Assembly: GCA_003214355.1 (NCBI GenBank)
Contig: QCLS01000005.1
Location: 1 to 64,000 of the forward strand
DNA: 64,000 nt
Direction: 5' to 3'
DNA from: Prochlorococcus sp. AG-418-C09
GTDB lineage: Bacteria > Cyanobacteriota > Cyanobacteriia > PCC-6307 > Cyanobiaceae
Under the pieces are notes generated by a model. The model worked only from the letters and a program-made list of their open reading frames with translations, was not told the origin of the DNA and did no database searches. Position numbers and translations under genes: made by a program. Below, one piece after another: positions 9,870 through 22,248 of the stretch (positions within the stretch are counted from its first letter, which is position 1; the number at the start of each line of letters is the position of its first letter).

Positions 9870-11609
9870 TTATCGGTCTATTAATTGTTTTTCACATAAA
9901 TCTTTATAAATACCTTTTTTATTTATCAGTTCATAGTGGGAACCAATATCAATAATTTCTCCTTTATCAAAAACTACTATTTTATGAGCGCCTTGTGTAG
10001 TTGAAAGTCTATGGGCAATTATTATTACGGTTCTTTTTTTCATTGCCTGTGTTAAACCTTTTTGAACGGCATTTTCCGATTCAGCATCTAAAGCACTTGT
10101 AGCTTCATCTAATAATAATATTGAAGGATTACCTAATATAGCCCTTGCTATAGCAATTCTTTGTATTTGTCCTCCAGATAGATTTAAATTTCTTTCACTT
10201 AACAAAGTATCGTACCTTTTGGGTAAACCCTTTATAAATTCATGTGCATTTGCAATCTTTGCAGATTTTATAATATCAATATCGCTATATTCTCTTCCCA
10301 TCCTGATTGCCTCACCTATAGATCCAGAGAATAAAAATGGTTGTTGTTGTACAATTGCAATTTTTGATCTTATATTTTTTGAATTTATTTCCTCTATATT
10401 TCTTTCATCTATATAAATCTCACCACTCAATGGTTTTAAGAATTTGAGTATTAATGACATCATGGTACTCTTACCAGCTCCAGATGCACCTACAAATGCA
10501 ATAACTTCCCCTTTTTTGATCTTTAGATTTATATCCCTAAGCACTAAGATATTATTTTTATAGGCAAAATTTATATTTTTAAATTCTATATTTCCATTTA
10601 TTGATTCAAATTCAAAAGCATTACTTTTATCTTGCTCTATAGGTTCATTGTTTATTTTCTGAAGTCTTTTAAGTGAAGCCTGAGCTTGCTTTAATTCATT
10701 GAAATTTGTTGAGATATGGCTAATTGGATCTATTAACATTAATATTGCTGCAAAGAAACTACTGAACTGCTGACTGTTTAATAAACCTATATTTATTCTA
10801 AAAGCACCTATACCTAATATTGCCAAAATTCCAAATGCCTCAATAAAACCTACAATTGGATGTTGTAGCGCTAGTAACTTTAATGTTCTATATTTTGCTT
10901 TTTTATTTTCTCGTAATTTATTATTAAATTTCTTTTGAAACCATGATTCTGCTGCATAAGCTCTAATTGTTTCTATGCCATTTATGGATTCACCAACTAA
11001 AGATGCAAGATCACTTGTGGACTCTTGACTTTTTTCTGCGGCATTTAAAACTTTTTCACCGAATTTATTTATTGATATTATGATTATTGGAGCTAGGACA
11101 AAGGTTGATACTGTTAAAGACCAGTCCAAGTAAAACATGTAGGTAATAACAGCGAATAACTGCAAAGAAGAAGGTAATGTATCTTGAATCGTTTTGTAAA
11201 TAACTTCACTAACACGATCTGCATCTTCAGTTAAACGATATGTTATGTCTCCAGCTGATAACTTTTCTATATTACTGATTTCAATTCTCTGAATCTTCTT
11301 GAATAAATTTGATCGAATAACTTCACTTATTTCAATTGATGGTTTTGCAATAAATACATCTTGTCCATATTGAGCTGTTTTTTGTATTAAAAACACAAAC
11401 AATGTCTTTATTATTATTTCTTTTACTTCTGATAAATTCCCTGAGCCAATTGCCGGGATAAGATTGCCTGCAAGAATTGCTATAACTGGCCAACAGCTAA
11501 CATACACTATCATGCAGATAAATCCTTTAATTAATCTGCCTAAATAAGGACTTATTGGAGGAATTAAACTCAAGGACTTAAACTTTAATATATATTTTAA
11601 CTCTATCAA
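9870..11609 (-). CDS. ABC transporter, fused permease/ATPase
   Basis: N-terminal TM domain; Walker A GASGAGKST; signature LSGGQIQRIAIARA; Walker B ILLLDEATSALD. Confidence 0.95.
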   Translation of the reverse strand: MIELKYILKFKSLSLIPPISPYLGRLIKGFICMIVYVSCWPVIAILAGNLIPAIGSGNLSEVKEIIIKTLFVFLIQKTAQYGQDVFIAKPSIEISEVIRSNLFKKIQRIEISNIEKLSAGDITYRLTEDADRVSEVIYKTIQDTLPSSLQLFAVITYMFYLDWSLTVSTFVLAPIIIISINKFGEKVLNAAEKSQESTSDLASLVGESINGIETIRAYAAESWFQKKFNNKLRENKKAKYRTLKLLALQHPIVGFIEAFGILAILGIGAFRINIGLLNSQQFSSFFAAILMLIDPISHISTNFNELKQAQASLKRLQKINNEPIEQDKSNAFEFESINGNIEFKNINFAYKNNILVLRDINLKIKKGEVIAFVGASGAGKSTMMSLILKFLKPLSGEIYIDERNIEEINSKNIRSKIAIVQQQPFLFSGSIGEAIRMGREYSDIDIIKSAKIANAHEFIKGLPKRYDTLLSERNLNLSGGQIQRIAIARAILGNPSILLLDEATSALDAESENAVQKGLTQAMKKRTVIIIAHRLSTTQGAHKIVVFDKGEIIDIGSHYELINKKGIYKDLCEKQLIDR

Positions 11610-11629
11610 TATCAGTGAGTTTATAAACC

Positions 11630-11806
11630 ATGAAACTGGATCAATTCTTAAAATGGCATAATCTTGTTTCTTCAGGAGGTGAAGCTAAAACATTTATCAA
11701 ATCTGGACAAGTATTGGTAAATGGTCTAATTGAAAAAAGAAGAGGTAGGAAATTGATCAAAGGAGATAAAGTAATATTTCTAAAAAGTGAAATAATTTTT
11801 GATTAA
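11630..11806 (+). CDS. S4-domain RNA-binding protein (58 aa)
   Basis: MKLDQFLKWHNLVSSGGEAKTFIKSGQVLVNGLIEKRRGRKLIKGDKVIFLKSEIIFD*: S4 fold signature. Confidence 0.8.
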   Translation: MKLDQFLKWHNLVSSGGEAKTFIKSGQVLVNGLIEKRRGRKLIKGDKVIFLKSEIIFD

Positions 11807-11859
11807 TTAGCCAATAAAGCCTCCAATTATATTAGGATAATTTCTGGATACAATATGTT

Positions 11860-12588
11860 TTGAGAAAAAAAGTTATCGCCGGCAATTGGAAAATGCATAT
11901 GACATGTGCAGATTCAATTAATTTTTTAAAGGAATTTTTACCTTTAATTAAAGATATCAATGATGATAGAAATATTGTTATTGCTCCACCTTTTACAGCT
12001 ATCTCTACTTTTTCTTCCTACGCGGACTTGGAATTCTTAAACATTTCAAGCCAAAATATCCATTGGGAAGATTCAGGGGCATTTACCGGAGAAGTATCCC
12101 CAAAGATGCTTCTTGAACATAATGTTAAATATGCAATAGTTGGTCATAGTGAACCCAGAAAGTATTTCAGTGAAAGTGATGAACAGATAAATAAGAGGGC
12201 AAAGTCAGCCCAATCTAATGGTCTTACTCCTATTGTTTGTGTTGGCGAAACATTAGAACAAAGAGAGAAGGGAGAAGCAGAAAGAGTTATTACTAGGCAA
12301 GTTGAACAAGGCTTAGAAGGTATATCAGCATCTGATTTAATTGTTGCATATGAACCAATCTGGGCTATCGGTACTGGTAAAACATGTGAGTCTCAAGAAG
12401 CAAATAAGATTTGTAGTATTATTAGGAATCTTGTTGGAAGCGAAGAAGTGATTATTCAATATGGTGGTTCAGTTAAGCCAAATAATATAGATGAAATTAT
12501 GTCTATGAGTGATATTGATGGAGTTTTAGTCGGTGGAGCTTCATTAGACCCAGCAAGCTTTGCGAGGATTGCAAATTTCAATAAATAA
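11860..12588 (+). CDS. tpiA: triosephosphate isomerase
   Basis: [34 protein letters not shown] start. Confidence 0.97.
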   Translation: MRKKVIAGNWKMHMTCADSINFLKEFLPLIKDINDDRNIVIAPPFTAISTFSSYADLEFLNISSQNIHWEDSGAFTGEVSPKMLLEHNVKYAIVGHSEPRKYFSESDEQINKRAKSAQSNGLTPIVCVGETLEQREKGEAERVITRQVEQGLEGISASDLIVAYEPIWAIGTGKTCESQEANKICSIIRNLVGSEEVIIQYGGSVKPNNIDEIMSMSDIDGVLVGGASLDPASFARIANFNK

Positions 12589-13408
12589 TAGCTGGCCTAA
12601 TAAATGGGGTTTGAAGACTTCAATAATGGGAGTTCTTAATATAACTCCAGATTCATTTAGTGATGGTGGAGAATTTTATTCGATTAATAAGGCATTAATA
12701 CATGTAGAAGAACTTATTAATGCCGGGGCTGATATTATTGACATTGGATCGCAAAGTACTCGCCCTGGAGCTATCGAAGTTGGTCCTGAGATTGAAATAA
12801 AAAGATTATTGCCGGTACTAAAGGAAATAAGGATTCTTTATCCAAATATTATAATCTCTGTTGATACATTCAACTCAGATGTTGCATATAAAGCTTTAGA
12901 AAACGGTGCTAATTGGATAAATGACATTAGTGGTGGTAGGAGAGATAGTTCAATTCTTAATGTTGTTTCTGAATTTAAATGTCCATTTGTAATAACTCAC
13001 AGTAAAGGTAATAGTCAAAATATGAATTCTTTGGCTACATACGATGATCTCATATCAGATGTTATTTCATCCTTAAATTGCTTAACTGAAAATGCATTGA
13101 TTAAAAATATATCTAGAGAAAATATCATTTGGGATCCAGGTCTTGGCTTTTCTAAAGATACAAGTCAAAATATTGAAATTTTAAAAAACTTGAATAAATT
13201 CAAAGAATCATCCTTTCCAATTCTTCTTGGTGCTTCTAGGAAAAGATTTATTGGAGAAATACTTGATGAGGAAAATCCTAAAAATAGGGATATTGGTTCG
13301 TTAGCTGTTACTTCTCTATGTTCTCAATTGAATCTTCATGCTGTTAGAGTTCATAATGTGAAAATTCATCATGAATTACTGAAAGTATCAGATATGATCA
13401 ATAGATGA
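12560..13408 (+). CDS. folP: dihydropteroate synthase
   Basis: [29 protein letters not shown]; true start may be downstream of the track start, near [10 protein letters not shown]. Confidence 0.95.
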   Translation: MRGLQISINNSWPNKWGLKTSIMGVLNITPDSFSDGGEFYSINKALIHVEELINAGADIIDIGSQSTRPGAIEVGPEIEIKRLLPVLKEIRILYPNIIISVDTFNSDVAYKALENGANWINDISGGRRDSSILNVVSEFKCPFVITHSKGNSQNMNSLATYDDLISDVISSLNCLTENALIKNISRENIIWDPGLGFSKDTSQNIEILKNLNKFKESSFPILLGASRKRFIGEILDEENPKNRDIGSLAVTSLCSQLNLHAVRVHNVKIHHELLKVSDMINR

Positions 13409-13414
13409 TCAAAT

Positions 13415-16400
13415 CTAGTCTTTAACTCCCTCTATTTTATCTTCAACTTCTTGATATAGTTCTTTTAATTGTTCAATATTTTCATCAGAGGTTTCCCAGT
13501 AACCACGTCCATTTACCTCAAGCAATGTTCCTACAATTCTTCTGAAGCTATTAGGATTCAATTCCATTAATCTTTTCCTCATTTCCTCATCGTTTATAAA
13601 GGTTTCGTTAGTCTCTTCGTAAACAAAATTATCTACTTGACCACTAGTTGCACTCCAGCCAAGTGTGTAATTAAGTCTATTAGAAAGTTCCCTTACTCCT
13701 TCATAACCAGACTTAAGCATTCCTTCGTACCATTTCGGATTCAAAAGCTTGGTTCTAGAATCTAGTCTAATTGTTTCACCTAATGTCCTCACTTGAGCAT
13801 TAGATGTAGTTGTGTCTGCAATGTAACTACTTGGTTCTTTCCCATCATCCCTTAACGTTTTTATTAATTTAGTTGGATCAGAATCAAAATAATGGCTGAC
13901 ATCAGTTAGAGAGATTTCAGAAGAGTCAAGGTTTTGAAATGTTACATCAGCAGTTTTCATGACAGACTCGAATACATCCCTTTTTTGATTCATTTCTCCT
14001 GGATTATCAGCATTAAAAGCATAAGTTTTTCTTGATAAGTACATTTCTTGCAATTCATTTTCTTCCTCCCAGGTTGAATTTTCAACAGCTAAATTAACAT
14101 TTGAACTATAGCTTCCACTAGCATTTGAAAATACTCTTGCTGAAGCCTCCCTTATTGAGGTACCTTCTTTTTCAGCTTGTTCTAATGAATGTTTTCTTAC
14201 AAAGTTAGACTCTAATGGTTCTTCTGCTTCTGCAGCTAATTTTACGGCTTGATCAATTAGTGCCATTTGGTTTATAAATAAATCCCTAAAAACTCCAGAG
14301 CAATTTACAACCACATCAATTCTTGGTCTACCAAGTTCCTCTAACGGGATAAGTTCTAATTTATTTATTCGACCAACAGAATCAGGTTTTGGTTTTACTC
14401 CTACAAACCATAAAATTTGAGCTAGAGATTCACCATAAGTTTTGATATTATCAGTACCCCATAAAACACAAGCTATTGTTTCAGGCCAAGTTCCTTGCTC
14501 TTCTTTTTGTCTTTCAATTAATTTATCTACAACCGATTTAGCTGCTGCTACTGCTGCAGTAGTCGGAATTGATTGTGGATCAAGTGCATGAATATTTTTA
14601 CCACTTGGTAAAACGCCTGGATTCCTAATGGGATCACCTCCAGGCCCAGGTAATACATAATTCCCATCCAATGCTTTTATGAGGCTATCCATTTCTTTGT
14701 CTGCACAAACCTGTTCAAGGCAGAATAATAAATAGTCAAATAATTTATTTAATTCTTTTTGATTTACTTCATTAAATCCGTTTAATCTACATACTCTCAA
14801 CCAAGGGGTAGGTAAATTTAAACCAAATATTTTCAAGAAATCTAATAGTTTTGAAAATAGTGATTTCTCCAAATAGACTCTTCCATTAACAATTTTTAGA
14901 GAGTTAACCATTGCAAATATGGATTCTCTGGCAGTTTTAATAATTTTTTCATTAAGTTCAACAAACTTAAGTTCTCCCTTATTATTACCGTCGTAAACTT
15001 CATCAATTTTTAAATTTATAGATTCTGCTAATAATCCTGGTAAGGATCTAAGACCTTCTTGTTCTCTTTCTAACGAAGCTATATTTACTAATGTAGCAAC
15101 AGCTTCCTCAGCAGTAGGAGCCTCTCCAATTGTATGGAGTCCACATGGTAATAATCTACTTTCAATCTCCATTAATTGCTTATATATATTCCCTACGAAC
15201 AGATCTCTATCTTCAATAGTTAGTTCCTCTACCTCACCAACAGGGAGATCTACATCTTTGTCGAGATTACATTGCTTTGCAGTCTCTACAATGGCATTAA
15301 CAATTTGAATACCTCTACTACTTTCTCTGAGTTGTTGATAAGAACCTACAAGCTCGCTCAATTCTTTAAGTCCTTTATAAAGACCAGCATTTTCAGCTGG
15401 AGGAGTTAGGTAACTTATTGTTGATGCGTAACCTCTTCTTTTTGCAATTGTTGCTTCTGATGGATTATTTGCTGCGTAATAATATAAATTTGGCAGAGAT
15501 CCTATTAAAGAGTCTGGGTAGCAAGTTTCACTCATTCCCATTTGTTTCCCAGGCATAAATTCAAGTGAACCGTGTGTTCCAAAATGTAGAACGGCATCAG
15601 CTCCCCATATTTTTTCTACGTATGTGTAATAAGCAGCAAATCCGTGGTGAGGACTTGCACTTCTTGAGTAAAGTAATCTCATTGGATCTCCCTCATATCC
15701 AAATGTTGGTTGTACTCCTATAAATACATTTCCAAAATGCTTTCCGTAAATAAGTAAATTTTGTCCATCGCTGTTCAGGTTTCCAGGAGGTTTACCCCAA
15801 TTTTCTTCTAATCTCTTTGAATAAGGTGTAAATTCCTCATATTCTTTTACAGTCATCTTATGAGCAATATTTAATTCAGGAGAACCATCCATAGCCTCTG
15901 GATTATTAATGACTTTCTCCATTAACTCTTTGGAGTTTTTAGGGAGATCATCAATTTGATACCCTTTAGCTTTCATTTCTAAAAGAACTCTATAAATAGA
16001 ACCAAATACATTTAAATAAGCAGCTGTTCCAACATTTCCTTTGTCAGGTGGAAAACTGAATACAGTTATCGCTAACTTCTTCTCCTCCCTTTTTTTAACC
16101 CTAAGAGTGGACCACTTTATTGCTCTTTCAGCAATAATATCTACTCTGTCTTGAAGTGTATGAGCTTTACCAGTAGCATCATCACGACCTGAAAGAATAA
16201 TTGGTTCAATAGCTCCGTCTAATTCTGGTATTGCAATTTGGAGTGCAACTTGAACAGGGTGCAATCCTAAATCACTTTCCTCCCATTCTTGAGTTGTTTG
16301 AAATACTAATGGTAGTGCAACCATATACGGTCTATTTAGTTTTTTGAGTGCATCAATAGCTTTTGGATGATCTTGTCTTGCAGGACCACCTACCAATGCA

Positions 16401-17425
16401 AATCCTGTTAAAGATACAACCCCATCAACTATTGCTCTTTCCTTATCAATTGAATCATAATAAAATTCATCTACTGGTTTAGAAAAATCTAATCCACCAC
16501 AGAAAATAGGTAAAACACGAGCGCCTCGATATTCTAATTCTTGTATTACGGCTACATAATGAGCATCATCACCTGTAACTATGTGACTTCTTTGTAGAAC
16601 TAATCCAATTGTTGGAGTTTTATCATCTTTTGGTTTTATATCTTTTCTATTATTTTCCCAATTCTGATATTCTTTTAAACTTTCAAACATATTTGGCGCT
16701 AATGGATGCCATATGCCTAAATCCGGGAATGTTTCAGGATCTTGTATTTTAAATTCTTCTAACTGATCTTTTATATTTTCTGACACTACATATTTTTCAG
16801 AGATCATTAATAAGAAATTTTTCAGATTCTCTGTAGTACCGCCAAGCCAATATTGAAAACTTAATATAAATGTTCTTGCATCTTGTGCTTTTTCTACAGG
16901 TAAATATTTGAGTATTGAAGGCAATGTATTTAGTAACTTCAACATTGAATCTTGGAAACTAGCACCATCAGATTCTTTTTTCTTTTTAATAAGATCTCCA
17001 ATAATACTTTTAGTTTGTCCAAGTTGGGCCATGCTAAAAGAACCCAATTTGTTTAATCTCATCACCTCAGGCATTGAGGGAAAAATTATAGAGGCTTTAA
17101 GATTCTCTTTATATGGTGTAACTGCATCTACAACTTTTTGTGCTAGATCTTCAATAAATATTAGGGAGGCAATAAAAATATCGGCACTTGCTATATCAAC
17201 TTTAAAATCTTCAAAATTTTTATCGTTTCTAAGTTCTTCTATAAGATATCCACTAAGATCTATACCAATTGGACCCTCTAATTCGTTAATTGATTTAGCG
17301 GCTTGTGTTAGTGAGTTTTGATATTGTGGCTCGAGAACAACATATACTGCTTTTATAACAACTTTATGTTTGTTATCCTCGGCAGGAGATACTCTGCGGT
17401 TTGCTGAGCGGACCTGCGTAAACAT
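13415..17425 (-). CDS. chlH: magnesium chelatase subunit H
   Basis: 1336-aa CobN/Mg-chelatase family protein; [29 protein letters not shown]. Confidence 0.97.
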   Translation of the reverse strand: MFTQVRSANRRVSPAEDNKHKVVIKAVYVVLEPQYQNSLTQAAKSINELEGPIGIDLSGYLIEELRNDKNFEDFKVDIASADIFIASLIFIEDLAQKVVDAVTPYKENLKASIIFPSMPEVMRLNKLGSFSMAQLGQTKSIIGDLIKKKKESDGASFQDSMLKLLNTLPSILKYLPVEKAQDARTFILSFQYWLGGTTENLKNFLLMISEKYVVSENIKDQLEEFKIQDPETFPDLGIWHPLAPNMFESLKEYQNWENNRKDIKPKDDKTPTIGLVLQRSHIVTGDDAHYVAVIQELEYRGARVLPIFCGGLDFSKPVDEFYYDSIDKERAIVDGVVSLTGFALVGGPARQDHPKAIDALKKLNRPYMVALPLVFQTTQEWEESDLGLHPVQVALQIAIPELDGAIEPIILSGRDDATGKAHTLQDRVDIIAERAIKWSTLRVKKREEKKLAITVFSFPPDKGNVGTAAYLNVFGSIYRVLLEMKAKGYQIDDLPKNSKELMEKVINNPEAMDGSPELNIAHKMTVKEYEEFTPYSKRLEENWGKPPGNLNSDGQNLLIYGKHFGNVFIGVQPTFGYEGDPMRLLYSRSASPHHGFAAYYTYVEKIWGADAVLHFGTHGSLEFMPGKQMGMSETCYPDSLIGSLPNLYYYAANNPSEATIAKRRGYASTISYLTPPAENAGLYKGLKELSELVGSYQQLRESSRGIQIVNAIVETAKQCNLDKDVDLPVGEVEELTIEDRDLFVGNIYKQLMEIESRLLPCGLHTIGEAPTAEEAVATLVNIASLEREQEGLRSLPGLLAESINLKIDEVYDGNNKGELKFVELNEKIIKTARESIFAMVNSLKIVNGRVYLEKSLFSKLLDFLKIFGLNLPTPWLRVCRLNGFNEVNQKELNKLFDYLLFCLEQVCADKEMDSLIKALDGNYVLPGPGGDPIRNPGVLPSGKNIHALDPQSIPTTAAVAAAKSVVDKLIERQKEEQGTWPETIACVLWGTDNIKTYGESLAQILWFVGVKPKPDSVGRINKLELIPLEELGRPRIDVVVNCSGVFRDLFINQMALIDQAVKLAAEAEEPLESNFVRKHSLEQAEKEGTSIREASARVFSNASGSYSSNVNLAVENSTWEEENELQEMYLSRKTYAFNADNPGEMNQKRDVFESVMKTADVTFQNLDSSEISLTDVSHYFDSDPTKLIKTLRDDGKEPSSYIADTTTSNAQVRTLGETIRLDSRTKLLNPKWYEGMLKSGYEGVRELSNRLNYTLGWSATSGQVDNFVYEETNETFINDEEMRKRLMELNPNSFRRIVGTLLEVNGRGYWETSDENIEQLKELYQEVEDKIEGVKD

Positions 17426-17528
17426 TTTTTTTTCTTAAGTATTTTTTACCAGCCTACGGTTGAATTGACGTTATTGTGTGCATTATAAATAGCGTGTAAC
17501 AACCTTTTTACAAATTTATTTTTTTAAA

Positions 17529-18377
17529 ATGATTAAAAACTCTAAAGAATCCATACCAGTACTAGTATCTGGAGCATTAGGCAAAATGGGAAGAGAAGTT
17601 GTTAAAGCTGTTACAAATTCAAGTGATTGTTTTTTAGTTGGTGCTATAGATCTTAATCAAAATAATAATGGTAGAAATATCTCAGAGATTATTGACATAC
17701 CGGACTCTGACATTTATGTATCAAATGATTTAGAGGGCACCTTATGTTCGATAAGTCAAAAATATAACACGTCTCCAAATAGAGCAGTTATGGTAGATTT
17801 TACACATCCAAATTGCGTCTATGATAACACTCGTGCAGCTATAGCCTATGGAGTTTCTCCAGTCGTAGGGACTACTGGTTTATCTGTTAATCAAATTAAT
17901 GAATTAGCCGTTTTTTCCAATAAGGCTTCTGTTGGTTGCGCAATTATTCCAAATTTCTCAGTTGGTATGGTTTTATTGCAACAGGCAGCTTCTGTTGCAG
18001 CAAAATTTTATGACAATATTGAATTAATTGAGATGCATCATGATCAGAAAGCTGACTCGCCAAGTGGAACATGCATTAAAACAGCTGAGATGATAGAAGA
18101 ATATCCTAAGAAGTTCAATAAAAGAATTATTAGAGAAAATGAATACCTTAAAGGAGTTAGAGGAGGTGAGAGAGAATCTGGGATTAATATTCATTCAATT
18201 CGTTTACCAGGTTTATTGGCTCATCAGTTAGTTATTATGGGCTCTCAAGGAGAGACATATACAATTCGGCACGATACTATAGATAGAAAAGCATACATGC
18301 CTGGTGTTATTGAGACTATAAAAAAAATTAGTAGTTTTAAATGTCTCGTTTATGGTTTAGAGAAATTAGTTTTTTAA
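17529..18377 (+). CDS. dapB: 4-hydroxy-tetrahydrodipicolinate reductase
   Basis: [31 protein letters not shown]. Confidence 0.97.
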   Translation: MIKNSKESIPVLVSGALGKMGREVVKAVTNSSDCFLVGAIDLNQNNNGRNISEIIDIPDSDIYVSNDLEGTLCSISQKYNTSPNRAVMVDFTHPNCVYDNTRAAIAYGVSPVVGTTGLSVNQINELAVFSNKASVGCAIIPNFSVGMVLLQQAASVAAKFYDNIELIEMHHDQKADSPSGTCIKTAEMIEEYPKKFNKRIIRENEYLKGVRGGERESGINIHSIRLPGLLAHQLVIMGSQGETYTIRHDTIDRKAYMPGVIETIKKISSFKCLVYGLEKLVF

Positions 18378-18378
18378 T

Positions 18379-19035
18379 ATGTTATTACCTATATCAACTG
18401 GTCAAGTATCCAAGTTAATTCCCTCAGTAGCCACTGGAAATCAATTCAAATATGCCTTAGGTAATCCAAGAAAGATTTTGCAAAGACTTATTATCTCTGT
18501 CTTAGGAGGTGTAGTAAATTTTCTTTTAAGTGGACAACTTTACGGATCTCAAACATCTAGTTTTTGGTTGGTTCTCTCTGTTTTGTTTTTTTTATATATT
18601 TTGTGGGGACCCATTCTTGAGGCAAGTAGAAAAAATGCTAAGTTCAAAAGATTTGAATTTTCCGCTATTTTTGATGGCTTTATTTCAGACATCTATAGAA
18701 CTGAAAGAATTGAAAGTTCAAGAGAACAATCTAATAGGCAAGGAAAACTTGAGTTGATTGAGAATAAGCGAACATGGTTGGTTTTGGAATTAGAAGATAA
18801 TGATGGATATCTTGGGAAGATTTCTTTTCCCATGGAGAATAAACATTCACAACTTAAAATAGGCCTATCTATTAGGTGTCTTGTTACTTCAAATAATAGA
18901 AATCTATCTAAAAATATTTTATTAACTGATGCATGGCTACCTCAGATTAATTTGTGGGTTGGTGATTACCCATTCTTATTGAGACCAGCATTTGAAGAGA
19001 TTTGCTACATTTACAAAAATAAATTTAACGTATGA
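18379..19035 (+). CDS. conserved cyanobacterial membrane protein, hypothetical
   Basis: 218-aa ORF directly after dapB; two N-terminal TM segments. Confidence 0.7.
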   Translation: MLLPISTGQVSKLIPSVATGNQFKYALGNPRKILQRLIISVLGGVVNFLLSGQLYGSQTSSFWLVLSVLFFLYILWGPILEASRKNAKFKRFEFSAIFDGFISDIYRTERIESSREQSNRQGKLELIENKRTWLVLELEDNDGYLGKISFPMENKHSQLKIGLSIRCLVTSNNRNLSKNILLTDAWLPQINLWVGDYPFLLRPAFEEICYIYKNKFNV

Positions 19036-19042
19036 TGTTGAG

Positions 19043-20194
19043 ATGAAAAAGATAAATGTAAGAATTATTGGAGCGGGTCCAACTGGCTTATTGTTAGCAG
19101 CATCATTAGCTAAGCTAAATATCAATATTTATATTTATGATTTGTTAAGTAGAAATGCGCTTATATCAAAGGATAAAACTTATGCCATAACCCATTCAAC
19201 TAAGAAGATCTTGAAGAAATTTAGATTATGGGAACATTTGGAACCATATATATATAGTTTCAATACATTATCTATATCTGATAGTTTTATTAGAAAATCA
19301 TTTTTGTTTTCTATCAATGATTTAACTCCAGACTTAAAAAATTCTCCAGATGTTGGCTGGGTGGTTAAACATTCTGTTTTAACTGAACTCTTATTTGATG
19401 TATTGTCAAAATATGAAAACGTATCCTTTATAAATAAAAATTTATTATTTTCATCAAAAAAAGATTTTGATTATGAATTTGTAGCTGATGGAGCAAATTC
19501 TTGTTTTAAAAAGATTTACGGCATGCTTAATTTAAAAAAAAGTTATAGACAATCATGTTTAACTTTTAAAGTACTTCTTAGAGGTAATGTCAATAAGAGA
19601 GCATATGAGATTTTTAGAGATGAAGGACCTCTAGCTCTTTTACCTCTAAGTGAGAATCTTTATCAAGTTATATGGACGTCTAGTATTGCTAATGCCAAAG
19701 AGAGACTGAATCTCAGTAAAAGCCTTTTATTAGATAATTTGTCAGTGAAGCTGCCAAGAAATCTAATACTAGATCAAATAGTTGGTGATGTTAATAGTTT
19801 TCCGGTTTCGTTATCTTTTACAATTCCTTCATTTGATTTCAAAAAGGTCATTTTTGTTGGTGATGCCTTGCATACATTTCATCCTGTTGGAGGTCAAGGT
19901 CTAAACATATGTTGGAGAGATGTAAATGATATTTATAATTACTTTTGTAAATTGAACACTATTAATAAAAAAAATTTAATTCTATTAAAGTTCGATTTCT
20001 ACCTAAAGAGAATTGTTGATATTTTATCTATTGCTTTTACAACTCATACTTTAATAACTGTTTTTGCAAATAGTAACATCCTATTAATTCCAATTAGAAG
20101 TTTGTCTTTCTTTTTTTTAAATAGAGTTCCCTTATTAAGAAAAGCTGTACTAGGTTTTATGACCAAGTCTTTATTCTTTAATTCTATAAAGTAA
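19043..20194 (+). CDS. FAD-dependent monooxygenase/hydroxylase (UbiH/VisC-like)
   Basis: IIGAGPTGLLLAASLAK (Rossmann), VGDALHTFHPVGGQGLN FAD motif; start assigned to ATG at 19043. Confidence 0.85.
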   Translation: MKKINVRIIGAGPTGLLLAASLAKLNINIYIYDLLSRNALISKDKTYAITHSTKKILKKFRLWEHLEPYIYSFNTLSISDSFIRKSFLFSINDLTPDLKNSPDVGWVVKHSVLTELLFDVLSKYENVSFINKNLLFSSKKDFDYEFVADGANSCFKKIYGMLNLKKSYRQSCLTFKVLLRGNVNKRAYEIFRDEGPLALLPLSENLYQVIWTSSIANAKERLNLSKSLLLDNLSVKLPRNLILDQIVGDVNSFPVSLSFTIPSFDFKKVIFVGDALHTFHPVGGQGLNICWRDVNDIYNYFCKLNTINKKNLILLKFDFYLKRIVDILSIAFTTHTLITVFANSNILLIPIRSLSFFFLNRVPLLRKAVLGFMTKSLFFNSIK

Positions 20195-20203
20195 GTTAAA
20201 AAT

Positions 20204-20401
20204 ATGGAAAATAATTCAGTTATTGATATTATCCATTTTCTTATAAATGAAATTGGATTACCTTTAAGTGCAATTGATCTTGGAGAGAAAATATCCAAAA
20301 AGAATAAAATCTCTTTACCGATTGCCTTATGGAGCCATGGAATTCTAAGTACGGAAGATCTTCACAAACTTTATACTTATATTTACAAAACTAATGAATA
20401 A
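20204..20401 (+). CDS. DUF2949-like small protein
   Basis: 65-aa ORF VIDIIHFLINEIGLPLSAIDLGEKIS...LPIALWSHGILSTEDLHKLY. Confidence 0.7.
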   Translation: MENNSVIDIIHFLINEIGLPLSAIDLGEKISKKNKISLPIALWSHGILSTEDLHKLYTYIYKTNE

Positions 20402-20504
20402 ATTATCTGTTATGATGGCATAGAATAATTTTTTTATCATTTCAATTTTAAACAGTAGTAATTCCGTATCTAGAGAGGCTATTGAGAGACTTGATTTACT
20501 TTTA

Positions 20505-20963
20505 TTGGCCTTGGAGACTATAGATTTAAATGGAAATCAATCTATTTTTAATCTTTCTAATAAATTAAATTTAAAAGAAGTTTTACCTAATAAAGTTTAT
20601 ATTTGGAAACTTAGATGTTCGAATCCAATGCGAAAGTCTTTTACTAATAAAAGAATAAAACTTAAGGAATTTGATGCCTTAATTAGAATCACATTTGAAA
20701 TGTCTAAGCGTCTTTACCCTTATATAAGAGCCATATTGGCTTCCAAAGACAATTACTTAACAAGTCCTGTATTGTGGGATGAATTTCAAAGAAGATATAT
20801 TGCTTTGATATCAGAAAGATTTAATAATGAAAGTATAAGAGTTAAGAATTTAATCGAGCCTGCAAAATCAAGCAATTTCTTCATGGAATTGTTATTCATT
20901 CTCGCATTATGTATTTCTGATAATGGTGATCTCAGGTTAAAGAATATACTATTAAGTTTATAA
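20505..20963 (+). CDS. DUF3038-like protein; 5' end uncertain
   Basis: RIKLKEFDALIRITFEMSKRLYPYIRAILASKDNYLTSPVLWDEFQRRY; the frame is open upstream to TAG at 20421. Confidence 0.75.
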   Translation: MALETIDLNGNQSIFNLSNKLNLKEVLPNKVYIWKLRCSNPMRKSFTNKRIKLKEFDALIRITFEMSKRLYPYIRAILASKDNYLTSPVLWDEFQRRYIALISERFNNESIRVKNLIEPAKSSNFFMELLFILALCISDNGDLRLKNILLSL

Positions 20964-20964
20964 G

Positions 20965-21594
20965 ATGATCCAGAAAAAATACACATTCAGTCAGTCTTCA
21001 GTAAAATTAGTTATATCGGGCTTACCCGATTATTCTAATAATGATAAAGAAGATATTATTTCTATAATTTCAAGTTGGAAATTATTAATAGTTAATAAAC
21101 CTGAGATTGAAGGCAGTTTAGATCATTTAAAGAGTGTGATTAAAGCATTTTATGATTACTCTTATTTTATGCTTTTTAAAAATGATGAAACTTTTCAATC
21201 TAAATTAATAGATATAAAGAAAGAATCAAATGGAATTCATACCATAACTTTAAAAAGTTCAAAACAAAATACTAAGCCTTTAATATTAACCTTAGGTAAC
21301 GCGGAAATTGCAGATATTGTTAATTGTTTTGATCAATTGTATATTTCTAAGAATATTAATTTGGATATAGTTGGTTTTGAAAATAACTTAGTTAAGAATA
21401 AGTTTAATTCAATTTCAAAAAAATTGATATTTAATAAATTTATTCCACCATTAATTGCTATTTTTTCAGTATTCCTTTCATCAGTTCTTATTTCATCTGT
21501 TTATAAATTAAATGATACAAATGAAGAGTCTATTTCATTCTTACTTAGAAATAAAACTAGCAATATTAATTCTTTTGTGATAACAATGAAATAA
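20965..21594 (+). CDS. DUF4335-like protein
   Basis: KKYTFSQSSVKLVISGLPDYSN; immediately downstream of the DUF3038-like gene, a common cyanobacterial pairing; C-terminal TM. Confidence 0.7.
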   Translation: MIQKKYTFSQSSVKLVISGLPDYSNNDKEDIISIISSWKLLIVNKPEIEGSLDHLKSVIKAFYDYSYFMLFKNDETFQSKLIDIKKESNGIHTITLKSSKQNTKPLILTLGNAEIADIVNCFDQLYISKNINLDIVGFENNLVKNKFNSISKKLIFNKFIPPLIAIFSVFLSSVLISSVYKLNDTNEESISFLLRNKTSNINSFVITMK

Positions 21595-21635
21595 TTACTT
21601 AATTTAATATTAATTTCTTACTTTCTTAAGTTTTA

Positions 21636-22007
21636 ATGGCTGATTTAAAAGTTCCAAATTTAAATAATAAGTCAAAACAGTATTTGTTTAAAAATAAATT
21701 ACCTATAGCGAAAAAATCAAAGTCTAAATTGCTAAAAGAATCAATTTTGATGATATTAGCTGGTTTGTTAATATTTGCTATTGGCTATTATATTCCTTCT
21801 CAAGATCTTTTGTTTAATGGATTTAAAAGTAATTTGAATAATATTTATACGAACCTTATTTTGTTAATTACATATTCTTTTCAGGTAATCCTTGTGTTAT
21901 TTATTGTTTTAACCAAAATATCAGCGGTTATTTTATTTATAGGAAGTATATATAGGTTACATAAGATTTTAAAGAAAAAAAATACGAGAGCAATATTCCG
22001 TGAATAG
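21636..22007 (+). CDS. hypothetical membrane protein
   Basis: 123-aa ORF with two TM segments. Confidence 0.65.
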   Translation: MADLKVPNLNNKSKQYLFKNKLPIAKKSKSKLLKESILMILAGLLIFAIGYYIPSQDLLFNGFKSNLNNIYTNLILLITYSFQVILVLFIVLTKISAVILFIGSIYRLHKILKKKNTRAIFRE

Positions 22008-22010
22008 CAA

Positions 22011-22172
22011 TTAAATAGGTTGCATTAAGCCTCCACTTCCTGAATCGGAGTCGTCATCGTCATTTTCTGTATCTACTCCTAATAATGCTAAGGCACCTAC
22101 AGCAACTGAAGATATTAATATAATGTAAGCAAAAACTGGTGTTTGAGCTGTTATGTCAATATATTCTCCCAT
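22011..22172 (-). CDS. small membrane protein (53 aa), hypothetical
   Basis: MGEYIDITAQTPVFAYIILISSVAVGALALLGVDTENDDDDSDSGSGGLMQPI*. Confidence 0.6.
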   Translation of the reverse strand: MGEYIDITAQTPVFAYIILISSVAVGALALLGVDTENDDDDSDSGSGGLMQPI

Positions 22173-22248
22173 ATTAAATGAAATTTGATATAACCTAACT
22201 CAAAAAATATCTTTTTGCGTTTATAAATTACTTTTTTAATACTTTATT

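Noticed and set aside
16908-17321. 137-aa + strand ORF in the track
   Set aside because: Fully antisense to chlH; no recognisable domain.
13415-17425. Considered whether the 1336-aa protein is a CobN rather than ChlH
   Set aside because: Length and motifs fit ChlH, and a separate CobN-like gene starts at 60977.
18530-18757. 75-aa + strand ORF in the track
   Set aside because: Alternate frame inside the conserved 18379..19035 gene.
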